NCBI GenBank assembly: GCA_002179805.1
Contig: NAVB01000236.1
Coordinates: 1 to 64,000 of the forward strand
From: Acanthamoeba lenticulata
Taxonomy: Eukaryota > Discosea > Longamoebia > Acanthamoebidae
Reading direction: 5' to 3'
DNA length: 64,000 nucleotides
In this document: positions 48,134 to 58,975 of the stretch, one piece after another
Position numbering within the stretch: the stretch's first letter is position 1
How the letters are laid out: each line of letters starts with the position of its first letter
Translations under genes and position numbers: made by a program
The notes under the pieces: generated by a model
Told to the model about the DNA's origin: nothing
The model's database searches: none
Seen by the model: only the letters and a program-made list of their open reading frames with translations

Positions 48134-49035
48134 ATGTTTGGACAAGGAACGCAGTGGGGAAAGGCCACGTTGTGGGATGCTGCCGGTACGAGACACTTCC
48201 TTTGAGGCCTTGTTGTTTGAGTGCCTTCTCATGAAATGACAACCCTCACCTTCAGCTGACGGCGACCTCGAGATGTGCAAGCAAAGGATGAAGTCTATGA
48301 CCACCAAGATCAACGCGCAGGATATACAGGGCCAGTCCGCCCTTCACGAAGCTGCTCGCTGTGCGTTAGCGCCCTTCTCTTGCTTCATTTTTTTCGTGCT
48401 CTCAACTCACCGCAGCCGCTGCGTGGCCACAGGGGGCCATCGTCACGTCGTCGACTACTTGCTGGACCAAGGTGCTCAGATCGACCTCAGGACGACCTCT
48501 GGCTCCACTCCTCTCCGTGCGTCCTTGTCCACCTGCCTGCAAAACGACGCCCACCAGGCCCAGCCTCTCGCAAGCTCATCATCTTCTCTCCTCTCCTCTC
48601 CTCCTCACAAACAGACCTTGCCGCCCGCTTCGGACAGGACGACGTCGTGCAGTGCCTTGTGAGCCGCGGGGCTGATGTCAACTGCTTGGACCAGGTGCGC
48701 TATCGGCCACCACAGAACCGCCAGCCATGACTGCAACTCACTGCCTCTCTTTCTTTCTTCTCTCTTGCAGGACAAGGACACGCCGCTGACGAACGCGTCG
48801 GGCTCGGGCAAGGTGAGCACCGTGCGCCTCCTGCTCAGCCTCGGAGCCGATCCGACGCTGCGCAACGTCAACGGCAAGACGGCGGAGGACCTCGCCAAGG
48901 ACGCCGCCACTGGAGAGATCTTCACCGGTACGTGTCAACCACCTTGCAAGCACCACGCCCCTAGTCATCATCTTCACTGACGCGCCATCATCACCATCAC
49001 CAGAGGGCAAGTACAAGTCGCCCACCCACTATTAG
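48134..49035 (+). CDS. Small ankyrin-repeat protein
   Basis: Start ATG 48134 (MFGQGTQWGKATLWDAAADGDLE); about six short exons; stop 49033-49035 after KSPTHY. The product is about 165 aa made almost wholly of ankyrin repeats: GQSALHEAARWGHRHVVDYLLDQGAQIDLRT, TPLHLAARFGQDDVVQCLVSRGADVNCLD and DTPLTNASGSGKVSTVRLLLSLGADPTLRN, then a capping helix GKTAEDLAKDAATGEIF. All are protein-binding repeats without enzyme motifs. Partner unknown. Splices fall inside each repeat and keep phase. Confidence 0.85.
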
Positions 49036-49409
49036 CCTCAGGACGATCATCATCATCGTTGATCCTCATCATCAGCTTGTTATTGCAAGTCAAGTCTGGT
49101 GGCCTTGTGTATTTCGTTTCCTGCGTCTCTTGTGACAACACGTTGTTTGTGGAAGAGGGAAGAAGGAGGAGATGGGAGGGCTTTTGGGAAAGAGGGGGGA
49201 GGGAGAAGAATAAATAGCTTGTGACCACAAGGAACAGTTGCGTGGGCCGAGCGCTTCATCTCTCATGGTCGAGTGGTTGGAGGAGAAGGCTCGAACGCAG
49301 GAACGACGGAGAAAATCTTTCCTGATACTCTACGTGATTGGGAGTTCGACTGAATTTGAGAGAGGATGAAGGTTGGAAGTTGAGTTGAAGACCTGTCGGT
49401 CGCCTGTGC
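49036..49409. other. Convergent 3' intergenic region
   Basis: About 375 bases between the ankyrin stop (plus) and the DnaJ stop (minus). Contains the two 3' UTRs (an AATAAA at 49208-49213 could be a polyadenylation signal for the plus gene). No gene seen. Confidence 0.45.
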
Positions 49410-51131
49410 TTACAATTCGGTCTTGTCCGTCTTCGTTGCCTCCTCGGCAGCAGGAGCGTCCTTCTTCTCCTTCTTGAGGAGCTTCTTGAAGCCTGTGTGG
49501 GGATTAGGCGATGGTGAGTCTTTGCACTACTGCTGAAATCAGCATCTCGTGAGACTCGTACCCTCCTTCTGCTCGTCGGTGATAGTGGTGGGGAACTTGA
49601 CGGTGAACTCAACGTACAGATCGCCGAATCGATCAGGGTCCTCATAGTGCGGCATACCCTGGCCGGGCACGACCAAGACGAACCCTGCATAACCACAAGA
49701 GCAGAGAGGCACAAAAGTAAGAAATGGAGTTGAAGGCGATCATCAAGTGTGAAGAAAACGCACCGGGCTTGGTAACCTCCGAGCGCTCGAGGACAATCGG
49801 GTGGCCGTCGAGGTGCTTGTAGGTCTTTTTGAAGCCGACGAGGGCCTGGAGGAGACTGATTGTCGAGTTCATGTAGAGGTCGTCGCCCTTGCGGATGAAA
49901 CGCGTGTGCTCAGCGGTCTTGATCTTGAACACGAGGTCGCCCGGCAGGTGGTCGGGATGCTCATGCGACTCACCCGAGAAGGTCTAACATGACGAGACAG
50001 CGGATGCGTAAGAGAGGAGGTTATGAGGAAAGAAGAGGCAGTCCCATCGAGAGAAAATCGTACAATCTCGTGACCGTCGCGCATGCCCTTCTCAACAATG
50101 ACGGTGATGGTATCCTCGCCGCTCTCCACCTTGCGGCCCTTGCACACAGGGCACGTACCCTTGACGATCTTGCCCTTACCGCCGCACTTGTCGCAGCTGT
50201 GGAGGTCATGGTGAGTATGTTATCTGTCTGTAAAGAGGATGAGAAGAAGCGCGCACGTGGTCTGAGTCTGGGTGATGAAGCCAGGGCCGAGCTGCTGGGT
50301 GATGAGGCGAACGCCGGAACCACCGCACACAGGGCACTTGGTGACGTCATCAGGATTCTCAGCACCGGTGCCGCGGCACTGGTGGCACAGGATCTGCTTC
50401 TTGTGGGTGACGGTGAGCATGCGCCCATTGTAGAGGTCCTCCAGCGTAGCCTCCAGTTCAACGTGCAGGGTCGGTCCCGTCTTCTCCTCTGTCATGCCGC
50501 CGGTGAAAATGAGAAACAGCGCAAGAAAAGCGACACTTACAAAGGAAAACGAAAAACAAGAAGTAGGAAGAATACCATCGTGCTGAGGACCGCGGTTGCC
50601 ACCAGGAAAACCGAAGCCAAACGAGTTGAAGAGATCGAAGGGGTCAGTGAAGCCGCCGCCTCGCTGGCCGCCCTGCTTCTGAAGGCCCTCCTCTCCAAAC
50701 TTGTCGTAGATGCCGCGCTTTTCCTTGTCCTTCAGAACCTCGTAGGCTGCGCGACAATCGTCAAAAGAGAGAGAGAATTGAGTTCCAGCTCTTCACTGGC
50801 AAGCTCAGAAGAAGCGATCGATGTTGGAAGTGATCTTCCCGTTGCACCTAAATCACTAAAAATCGTAAATGAGGAGCGAACCTTGCGAGAGTTTCTGGAA
50901 CTTCTTCTGGGCCTCCTCCTTGTCGCTGCCCTTATAAACGTCAGGGTGCCACTTGAGAGCGAGCTTCTTGTAGGCGCGCTTAATGTCAGCATCCGAAGCG
51001 CTACGCGAGAGCCCAAGAAGGCTGTAGTAGTCCTCTCCGGCGCTCACATCCCAGAGGCACATCAGGAAGATGACTACCCCGAGCGCAACAGCCGCCGCTG
51101 CCGACACACGCCAGCCAGACACTGCTCCCAT
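49410..51131 (-). CDS. SCJ1: ER-lumenal DnaJ/HSP40 co-chaperone (Scj1/ERdj3 type)
   Basis: Start ATG 51131 ([36 protein letters not shown]), which begins with a signal-anchor-like hydrophobic stretch. The J domain has [34 protein letters not shown], with the HPD triad, and then a Gly/Phe region ([21 protein letters not shown]). Four zinc repeats follow: [24 protein letters not shown] and CPVCKGRK. The C-terminal substrate domain includes [20 protein letters not shown] and [13 protein letters not shown]. It stimulates ER Hsp70 (BiP). The C terminus ATKTDKTEL resembles a weak KDEL-type retrieval signal (KTEL), which supports ER residence. Divergent from the BRO1 gene by 205 bp. Confidence 0.93.
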
Positions 51132-51336
51132 CTTGAGTTCCGCACGCACGACTCTGTTGCTTGCCTGCGCCACGACAGCCACAAGGTCCGGCGGCGACGC
51201 GGCTGTTGCCTATTGGTTCGAGACCAAATTATGAAAAGAAATTTTCTTCTACATTTTCTCTCAGAGAGTTGGCAGTTGAGAAGTGAACCAGAAAAGCTCT
51301 CTCGAAAACACAAGATACACGAGCTGGACCAAGACG

Positions 51337-52922
51337 ATGCAGAACTCGAGCGACGATGAGGCTGGTGGGGGGAAGGGAATGCAGCCTATCCTATTCTTCC
51401 CCTTTCGTTTCCCTAAGGCAGGACAAGTCGCCATTCAGAAGGCTCTCCACACCACAGACGGCGCTTCACGAGGCAACATCTCGCGCACTTCAGCCCTGCG
51501 CGACGAGCTGTGTGCCGCCCTCAACCCCAGCGGGGGCGAAAAGGAGGTGAGCACGTCTCTGGTGCTGCAGAAGGCTGAACGCTACTTGCCCTCCCTGTGT
51601 GGGCTGGCATGTGCGCTCACCAACCAGCCGCGGCTGCACCTCAACGAGCCACTAAGCTTCAAGTGGACTTCGTCCCTACGCAAGACGAAGCACAAGACGA
51701 CCGGCTCACGTAAGATGTACATCGACTTTGACTTCCACTTTGACCTCGTCATGACCCTTAACGTATAAAGTCCTGCCATCTAGCCGCTTGAGCGTTCCCC
51801 CACAACATGCCGCTGACCCTTCCACAGGTGCTCGCTATGGGCTATGTCCGGCGAGCAAGCGAGGTGCTCTACTCGGGCGCTGGAGGCGGGCAACCGGACG
51901 AAGATCTCAAGCTCGCTGCGCTGCTCCTGCGCAAGGCTGCTGGCGTGTTCACCCACCTGGCAGACACCGGTGCGTATCAGTCATCAGACCAGCGCCCGTG
52001 CTACTTCATCATGACATTCACTCGTGGGCCTCCTGCTCCAGAGATCCCACGCTGGGTCGGCATCGCGGACCGGGAGACGGCGGTTGAATGCAACCAAAAC
52101 ATCGCCAAGGCACTCTCCATGTACGACATGCGCGCCTCTTCCGTCGGCCTCTCTGGCAACTGAATGCGGCTTTCGTCGTGCAGCGTTTGTCTGGCGCTCG
52201 CGCAGCAGCTCTCTATCAAGAAGGCGCTGGCGGACGGGATGAAGAAGGGCATTGTGGCCAAGCTTTCTGCTGAGGTGTGCCACATGTTCGAGAACGCTTT
52301 GTCCCTGACCAAGATGTACCCCAACCAGCGACTCGTGAACAAGCACTTCCTCAAGTATCTGCAACTTCAGGTTACTCTTCTCCTCCACTTTATCGGTTGT
52401 GTTGTTTATGTGCTCAAGCGCTCGCTTCGTACCGTAGATCACCCTCAACAAGGCTGTGTGCGGTCGATTGCTGGCGGCCAGCCACTATGAGGCCGAGAAG
52501 CTAGGGCATGCTGTCTCCTATGCCCGATTGGCTAACGAGACTGTGCAGGCGATTCAACCTTTCGTATGGCCCCTTTGCAATAGAGGTTCACTTGTGATGT
52601 TCGACTCACGCATTATCTCTTTGTTGGTGATGGAGCAGAAGGAAACCAACCCCCTCTACCTACACCTGAGGGAACTGCAAGCCGCGCAAAACGACATTGG
52701 ACACGTCTTCCGTCTTTACAACATGCAGAACAATCACGTGTGGGTGCAAAAGGTGTGCCGAACTTCACAGACGAGCCACAAGAAACGTCTGGCTTACCTC
52801 GACGCGTGTTTTCTACGCTACAGGAGGTGGACAGTCGCGTGCTGGGACTGCCCGAGGGCAAGTGCGTGGTGAAGATCGAGCCTTTCCTCCTACCCAATCC
52901 CGAGTACACCGACATCTTCTAA
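51337..52922 (+). CDS. BRO1-domain protein (BROX-like)
   Basis: Start ATG 51337. About six exons; the first (51337 to about 51763) ends DLVMTLN and joins to VLAMGYVRRASEVLYSG. BRO1 features: helical LKLAALLLRKAAGVFTHLADTEIPRWV, ECNQNIAKALSMIVCLALAQQLSIKKALADGMKKGIVAKLSAEV, HFLKYLQLQITLNKAVCGRLLAASHYEAEKLGHAVSYARLANETVQ. The conserved CLALAQ...KA..DGMK block is diagnostic. The C terminus EPFLLPNPEYTDIF closes the domain. BRO1 domains bind ESCRT-III Snf7/CHMP4. There is no long coiled coil or Pro-rich tail as in ALIX, so this is a short BROX-like form. No CAAX box is seen. Confidence 0.82.
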
Positions 52923-53405
52923 GCAGCAGCTGGCTCGAACGACACGGCCTTGGACGCACGATTTTCTTGGCATTTTCTTTTCATTCCAGATTTCTGGCTG
53001 GTGTCGACAATATATAGGGAGCGTGCCAGCTGGGGTCGCGGGGGAAGCGACGAACACCAAGAAGGCGGAAAGGCAGGAAGAGGGAGGGCCGCATCTCTCA
53101 AACTCCCCGCGGGCTCGCACTCGTACTGGCTTTGAGCCCTACTGGTGGCGGTGACGAGAGATCGAGGGATAGCGCTGGAGAGGGTGTTGGGACGTCGCAA
53201 CACTCCGCCATCACACTCGACATCATCACCACGCCCCACACACATTTCTTCCCACACTGCAGCCAATTTAGTTCTTCAATTTGTGAGGCCAAGAGCAAGG
53301 AATCAAAACATAGAGAAGAGGGGAGACATCGAGGCTCCTGCCGCCTTGAACATCGACTCCAGCCCCGGCCATCAACATCAGCGTGTTAAGTACTAATTAC
53401 CTATC
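52923..53405. other. Intergenic region
   Basis: About 480 bases between the BRO1 gene and the UBL-RING gene, both plus. No gene. Presumed 3' UTR and promoter; the last 25 bases before the ATG are A/T-richer (TTAAGTACTAATTACCTATC). Confidence 0.4.
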
Positions 53406-56400
53406 ATGCAAATCTTTGTCAAGGCCCTCTCGGGGCGGACGATCACGCTCGACGTGGAGAGTGGAGACACGGTGGAGACCGTGAAACAGAAGGTGCACGA
53501 CAAAGAGGGCGTGCCAAAGGAGCTCCAGCGCCTTATCTGCGCCGGCAAGCAGCTCGATGATGGCAAAACCTTGGCCGACTACAACATCCAAAAGGAATCG
53601 TGCCTGCAGCTCTTCGTCCGCATCTCCCTTTACGTCGAGAAAATCACATTTTTCGTCAAAAATCTGGGCGTTCTCGGCGGTGATCCGACCAACCCCTCGC
53701 ACGCCCTGACCGTTGATGGACTGAGCGCGGCTCACGCACTCGTTCATTCGCCGCCCGGTGGCGGTGATTTGTGCGCTGCTGCGCTGAAGGATCCTCGAGG
53801 CGCGAGGACCTCCGCCTGCGGGCATCCACACCATCAGCAGCACCTCGCACAGCTTCAACAATACCATCCTCACTACCAGCAGCATTATGCACAGCATCTT
53901 CCGCTTGATGCCGCGCTCGGCGTGCCCTCGGCAGCCGGTCTTCCGGTGGACCTCGACAGGACTCAACGGTTTGTTTTCTATTTCTTTTATCTTCCCCTCC
54001 TTTGATTTTTTACTTCCATTGCCTCGCCCCTCTTCAATTTGCTCCGCATTCGTCATCTTCATAGTCTACTCCCTCGCTAAGATCGAAAAAACAACAAAAA
54101 CTGAATCAACTGACTGCTCGCGGGCTTCTTCTTTGCCTGTACACACTGCAGAGACCGCATGCGTGAGGCCAAGCGAAGAGACCGTGAAGGCTGCCAGGGC
54201 CTGGTGTACCGCCTTGAGGCTAAGACCTCTGACCCTATCGGTGCCGTCAAGCTGCTGATCGAGCAGAAGGCCGTACGGCTCCCTCAACCCTTTCCCTTTC
54301 CATGTTGTTACAACCCCATCAATCCTGCTCACAACCACTCGAAACAACAACGAACAGGGCATTCGGGCCGAGAAGCAGCACCTCTACTTTGAGAAGTACC
54401 AGCGGCCGCTTGAAGACCACGAGTGTCTTGGGCACTATCTCGTCAAGGTCTGTTTCGCGTCGTGACGCGCTGGGCCTCAAAGGCCCCATCCTCAGCACAC
54501 CCGTTCTGACCTTGCTTGTTTGTGTTTCTCCTGACCGAACAGGATGGCGACACTTTGTATCTGTTGCGCACCGATGCCGACGACGACGACTACCACGTCA
54601 AGGGCAAGAAGGGCAAGGAGGAAAAGGGCGAAAAGCTTGGAGGTACGCGCTTGTTGCTGTTTTTGAATTGATCGTTATTGTTGTTTTGTTAATTCACAAA
54701 TAATAATACAAAAACAAATAAACAGGGGAAGTGGGAACGGAGACGGAAAAGAAGGAGCGAAAGCGGAAGGAGAAGAAGAAGGAGCGGAGGAAGAAGAAGC
54801 GGGAGCGGGAGAAGGAAAAGAAGGAGGAAGAGCGGCTGGAGCGGGAACGAGAGCGCAAGCGGCTGCTGCGACGCGAACAGGCCAAGCGGATGGAGATCGA
54901 GATGCGGGAGCGGGAGAAGGAGATCGAGAAGGAGGTCATGCAGATGAAGATGATGGAGAAGCAGAAGAAGAAGATCAAGGGCCGCACCAAGCGGAAGCAG
55001 GACGCCAAGAAGCGCGACAAGGAAAAGAAGGAGAAGGAACGAGAACGGCGGCAAAAAGAGCTGCTCCGCCGCGAAAAGGAGCGCCAGATGAAGGCCACCG
55101 ACCCACCGTCGGCCAAGGCCGCCGCCGCTGCCGCCGCCGCAGCGGCCGCCAAGCACAACAACGCCGTCGCCGCTGCGCAGGCCGTCGTCGGGAAGGCCGG
55201 CGAGCTGGTCCACCCGCGGCCCACCGGTGGTAGCGCGAGCCGAAGCGGTGCCGCGTCGCGGCGGCAGTCGCCGTCGCCCCTGGGCGGCGAAGGCGGCGCC
55301 GGCCTTGGCCTCACCGGCCTGACCAAGGAGGAGGAGGCCCTGTTGGCCGCCGCCGACGAGCGGGAGCTGACCGAGTCTGAGCACGAGTGGATCCGCGAGT
55401 TGGAGAACCGTGAGCGGCGTAAGCTGATGTGGCTCGAGGGCGCCAAGGCGGCCGACGGCAAGCAGCTGATGGGTTCGTCGCCGGCCGAGCACCAGAGGGC
55501 CATGCAACAACAGCAGCAACAGGGCCAGCTCCTTCGCCAACATGGGCACCCGCACCACTCGCATCCGCACCACCATCACCATCATCACCACCTGCACGAC
55601 CTCGACGATGACGACGATGACGAGGACGACGATGATGATGACGACGATGAGGAGGAAGAGGACGATGAAGATGATGAGGATGAAGAGGACGAGGATGATG
55701 ACGAAGACGACCACCAGCACTACATCGCCGCCGCTGCTGCCGCCGCGGCCGCGGCCCAGGCGGGTCCCGGCGGCGCTGACGGCGTCCATCGGTTCGTCGA
55801 CGCGCGCACGCTCGAGCTCGAGGAGAAGCGGAAGGAGCTCGAGGAGGAGAAGCTTCGGAAGGCGCGCGACCTCGAGCGGCGGCGGAAGGAGATCGAAGAG
55901 CGCGTGCGCATCGAGATCGAGGACCGGCGTAAGCGCGAGCTCCGCGAGAAGGAGGAGAAGGAGCGGGCCGAGGCCATAGCGGCCGCGGCCCTGATCGCGC
56001 AACAGCAGCAGCTCGAAGCCAAAGAGCGCGAGCGCAAGGAGCAGCAGCAGCGAGAGCGGGAGAGAGAGAAGGAAAAGGCTGCGGCCGCCGAAGCCGCCTC
56101 TGCCGCTGCTGCCCAGCGAAAACAAGCCGAGCTCGCCGCCCAGCAGCAACAACAGGCCCAAAAGCAGGCCGCCGCCGCCGCTGCCAAGCAGCAACAGCAG
56201 CAGAAGCAACAACAACAACAGCAGCAGCAGCAAAAGGGCAAGGGCGCGGCGGCGCCACCAGCCGCGACGCCCGCCAAGCAGCAGCAGCCGGCCGCCAATG
56301 GGCCGACGCCACCGGCCAAGCAACAGCAGCCGGCCGATGTCCCGCCGGTGACACCGGTGGCGCAGGCGGAGGACACCAAGAAGGCTGTCGCAGCGGCGGC

Positions 56401-58509
56401 GACGACGGCAGCTGCGACGGCGGCAGCGGCCAAGGCGGGGAACAACAAGGAGGACCAGAAGGAGGACCTGCATAAGAAGGAGCGCGAGGTGGCCGAGCTC
56501 AAGGAGGAGCTCAAGCGGAAGGAGAAGGAGGTGCAGATGCTCGAGTCCATGAAGAAGGAGCTCGAAAACGAGCGCGAGAAGGAGCGCGAGGTCAAGAAGG
56601 TCAACGGGGCCAGCCACATGTACATCCTCCTCTTTCTTTTTTCTTTCTTTATTCATTTCTTTTTCAAGGGCGCTGCTGACGTCATCACATGGGCAGCGAC
56701 GGCGATGGCGAGATATTCGATGCCGTGATCGACGTCGATCTGGACTACAACGATGTGACGCAGACCATTGAGGCCCTCGCCTACTCGTCCTTCCTCCGAA
56801 TCAACAAGCGCGAAGGGGCCAACAACGGGACGGATTCAACCGGACGGCGGGAGGACGAGGGCGCAGACCAGGCCATCGACTACTCGCTCTTCTCGCCCGA
56901 CTACGACTCGTTCTACTACTTTGGCCACTACATGGCCGAGCGGACCGGCCTTCCCTTTGGCGGCGGCCGAGGCCGGGACCACAGCGGCGGTGGCGGCGAG
57001 AACGAGAAGGAGAGTGGCGAGGACGATCCCCAGCAGCAGCTCCAGCAGCTCCAGCAGCACCTTGTCCCCTACGCAGGGGACCGTCGGCCGGCACACCACC
57101 GCCGGCGGCTCGTTGACGCCGACGGCGGCGGCGAGCAGGACACCGACGAGGAGGAAGGTGAGGACGACGAGGATGAGGAGGATGAAGAGGAGGACGAGGC
57201 CGAGCTCGAGGAACTCGAGCGGAGGCAGCGGCGCCTCCAGGCCATCGCCGCCGCGCAGGCGCTCCCCGGCGGCGAGCAGCAGCACCCGTACGCCCAGATG
57301 CTGGCCCTCGCCGCCAACAGCCACGCCGGCGGCGACGCCGACTTTGGCGGCCGCAACGGCTATCGCGTCGGCGGCGACGCGACGGGCGTGGCGGCCGGGG
57401 AGGGCGGCGAGACGGCGACGGGGGTCGAGCAGCAGGAGCGGAGCCTGTTTGCCGGGGACGAGTGGCACATTGTCGACCCGCCGGACGACAATGACGACGA
57501 GGACATGACCGAGCGCAGCTACCTCATGATCATCGAGGAGCAGCGGCGCGCGCTCGAGCTCCTCATGCGCGAGCTCGCCGAGCAGAAGGGCTTCCGCGAC
57601 GTCAACTGGGGCGCGGCCGCACATCACCAGCAGCAGCAACAGCAGCAACAGCAGCAGGAGGCCCTGTTTGCCGCCCGCGCCGACGACTACACAATTTTGA
57701 TGCGCGAGAACCAGCGCCTCCGCAAGGGTGCGTTCCTGGCATTCCTCAGCTCTCTGGGCGCGCCAGCGTGCTGACGTCAGCATGACGGCGTGGTGATGGT
57801 GGGGGGCGGAGAGCAGAGAACAAGAAGCTGAGGCGGGAGAACGAGAGGATGCTGGGCAACCCGAACGAGCTGGGGAGCATGTCGCTGCTCGAGCTCAAGG
57901 CGCTGGAGCGGCGAATGAAGACCAGCTCCGACTTTATCTACGACCACCTCCTCCGCCGCATGGAGGGCCAGATGAAGAAGGCCGGTCTCGCCGCCCTGAA
58001 GGTGCGCAGCTCTTCTTCCTGAGCTCTTCTCCTCCTCTAGGGTAACTCTCCTCCCTTCTTCTTCTTCTCGTCCTCATCGTCCTGCGCGTCTCTGACCACG
58101 GCCGTTCTTTTTGGGCGCCCATGATCGCAGGCGTCAGCGGCGGAGTGCGGTCTGTGCCGCAGCAAGCGCGTGGAGAGCGTGTGCCTGCCGTGCGGCCACA
58201 CGCCCTTCTGCAGCGCCTGGTGCGCACCAGCCTCTTCTTCCATTTATGATGTTGATGACGACGACGACGGAACGGACGTTCTTATTCATGATGGTGATGA
58301 TGATGATTGGGCGCGCAGCTCGGGACGCGTGACGATCGGGAGCGACTGTCCCGTGTGCGGGAAGCAGATACGGCAAATCCACCGTATCGATTTTCAGTAC
58401 GATACCCCCCTGCTCTCTCTCTCTCTCTCTCCTGTGTCGTAGGCATAGCCGAAGGAGTGTCGTTGTTGCTGACGATGTGCGTTCGAACGCAGTGGTCGCG
58501 CCCCGGTGA
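53406..58509 (+). CDS. Giant protein with two ubiquitin-like domains, coiled coil/acidic repeats and C-terminal RING
   Basis: About ten exons read as a single protein of roughly 1,400 aa. Residues 1-73 are a diverged ubiquitin fold ([20 protein letters not shown]...[23 protein letters not shown]) with no GG end. A second ubiquitin-like fold follows after a His/Gln linker ([20 protein letters not shown]...[12 protein letters not shown]...[11 protein letters not shown]). Next come about 600 residues of Lys/Glu/Arg coiled coil, poly-Ala, poly-Gln and poly-Asp/Glu, an acidic second part, and a C-terminal [31 protein letters not shown]...DCPVCGKQI. The join at about 56613-56698 (GASH-IDGDGE) keeps the frame. 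A ubiquitin-ligase role is inferred from the RING. The last splice and stop (58509) are less sure. Confidence 0.8.
55600..55715 (+). repeat. GAT/GAC/GAG triplet tract encoding poly-Asp/Glu
   Basis: A nearly pure run of GAC, GAT, GAG and GAA codons inside the UBL-RING exon encodes about 37 acidic residues, preceded by a His-rich stretch (CACCATCAC repeats at 55555-55592). It probably expanded by replication slippage. Confidence 0.85.
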
Positions 58510-58975
58510 CGGAGGAGCGCGCAGCCGTCGTCGTTCAAGCAGAGGCGGAAGCTGCGCGGCCCGCGATAGCGAGCGGCTCGCACACCGCCTAAAGAGGGCG
58601 ACGTAGAGACCGAATGCTCGACCTCCTCTTCCCTCCTCGCCATCTCTCTTTCTCTCTCCCTCGCTCTCTCATGTTGCTCATATACTTCTCTGGTGATTTC
58701 TCTCTCCCTTCGCGTCGCCCGCCTTTCCCTCCTCAACACATACACCAACTTTCTCTTCTCCTTTCTTTCTCTCTCTCTCTCTTCGTTTCATGTTTTCTGT
58801 ACAAAGGCAACAAAAAACATCACAAGGGGAAGGCCCTTCCCCATTTCTTCATGAAGTGCACCTCGTCATCGTGTTTTTGTTGTTGGCTTTTTGTCTAAAG
58901 AAGAAGTAGAAAACAAGCGCTCCTCAACCGTTCAAGGGCGCGTTTACAGTCGTGGTTTTTTCACCAGCGCACTCA
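58510..58975. other. Convergent 3' intergenic region
   Basis: About 465 bases between the end of the UBL-RING gene and the 3' end of the GPAT gene (minus). Very pyrimidine-rich on plus (repeated TCTCTCTC at 58644-58780). No gene recognised. Confidence 0.4.

Noticed and set aside
47707..48234. 175-codon plus ORF before the ankyrin gene
   Set aside because: No recognisable protein features and it runs across the ankyrin gene's first exon in a different frame.
54689..56656. 655-codon minus ORF with Leu runs
   Set aside because: Antisense of the Lys/Glu/Gln coiled-coil exon of the UBL-RING gene; poly-Leu results from CAG/GAG repeats read backwards.
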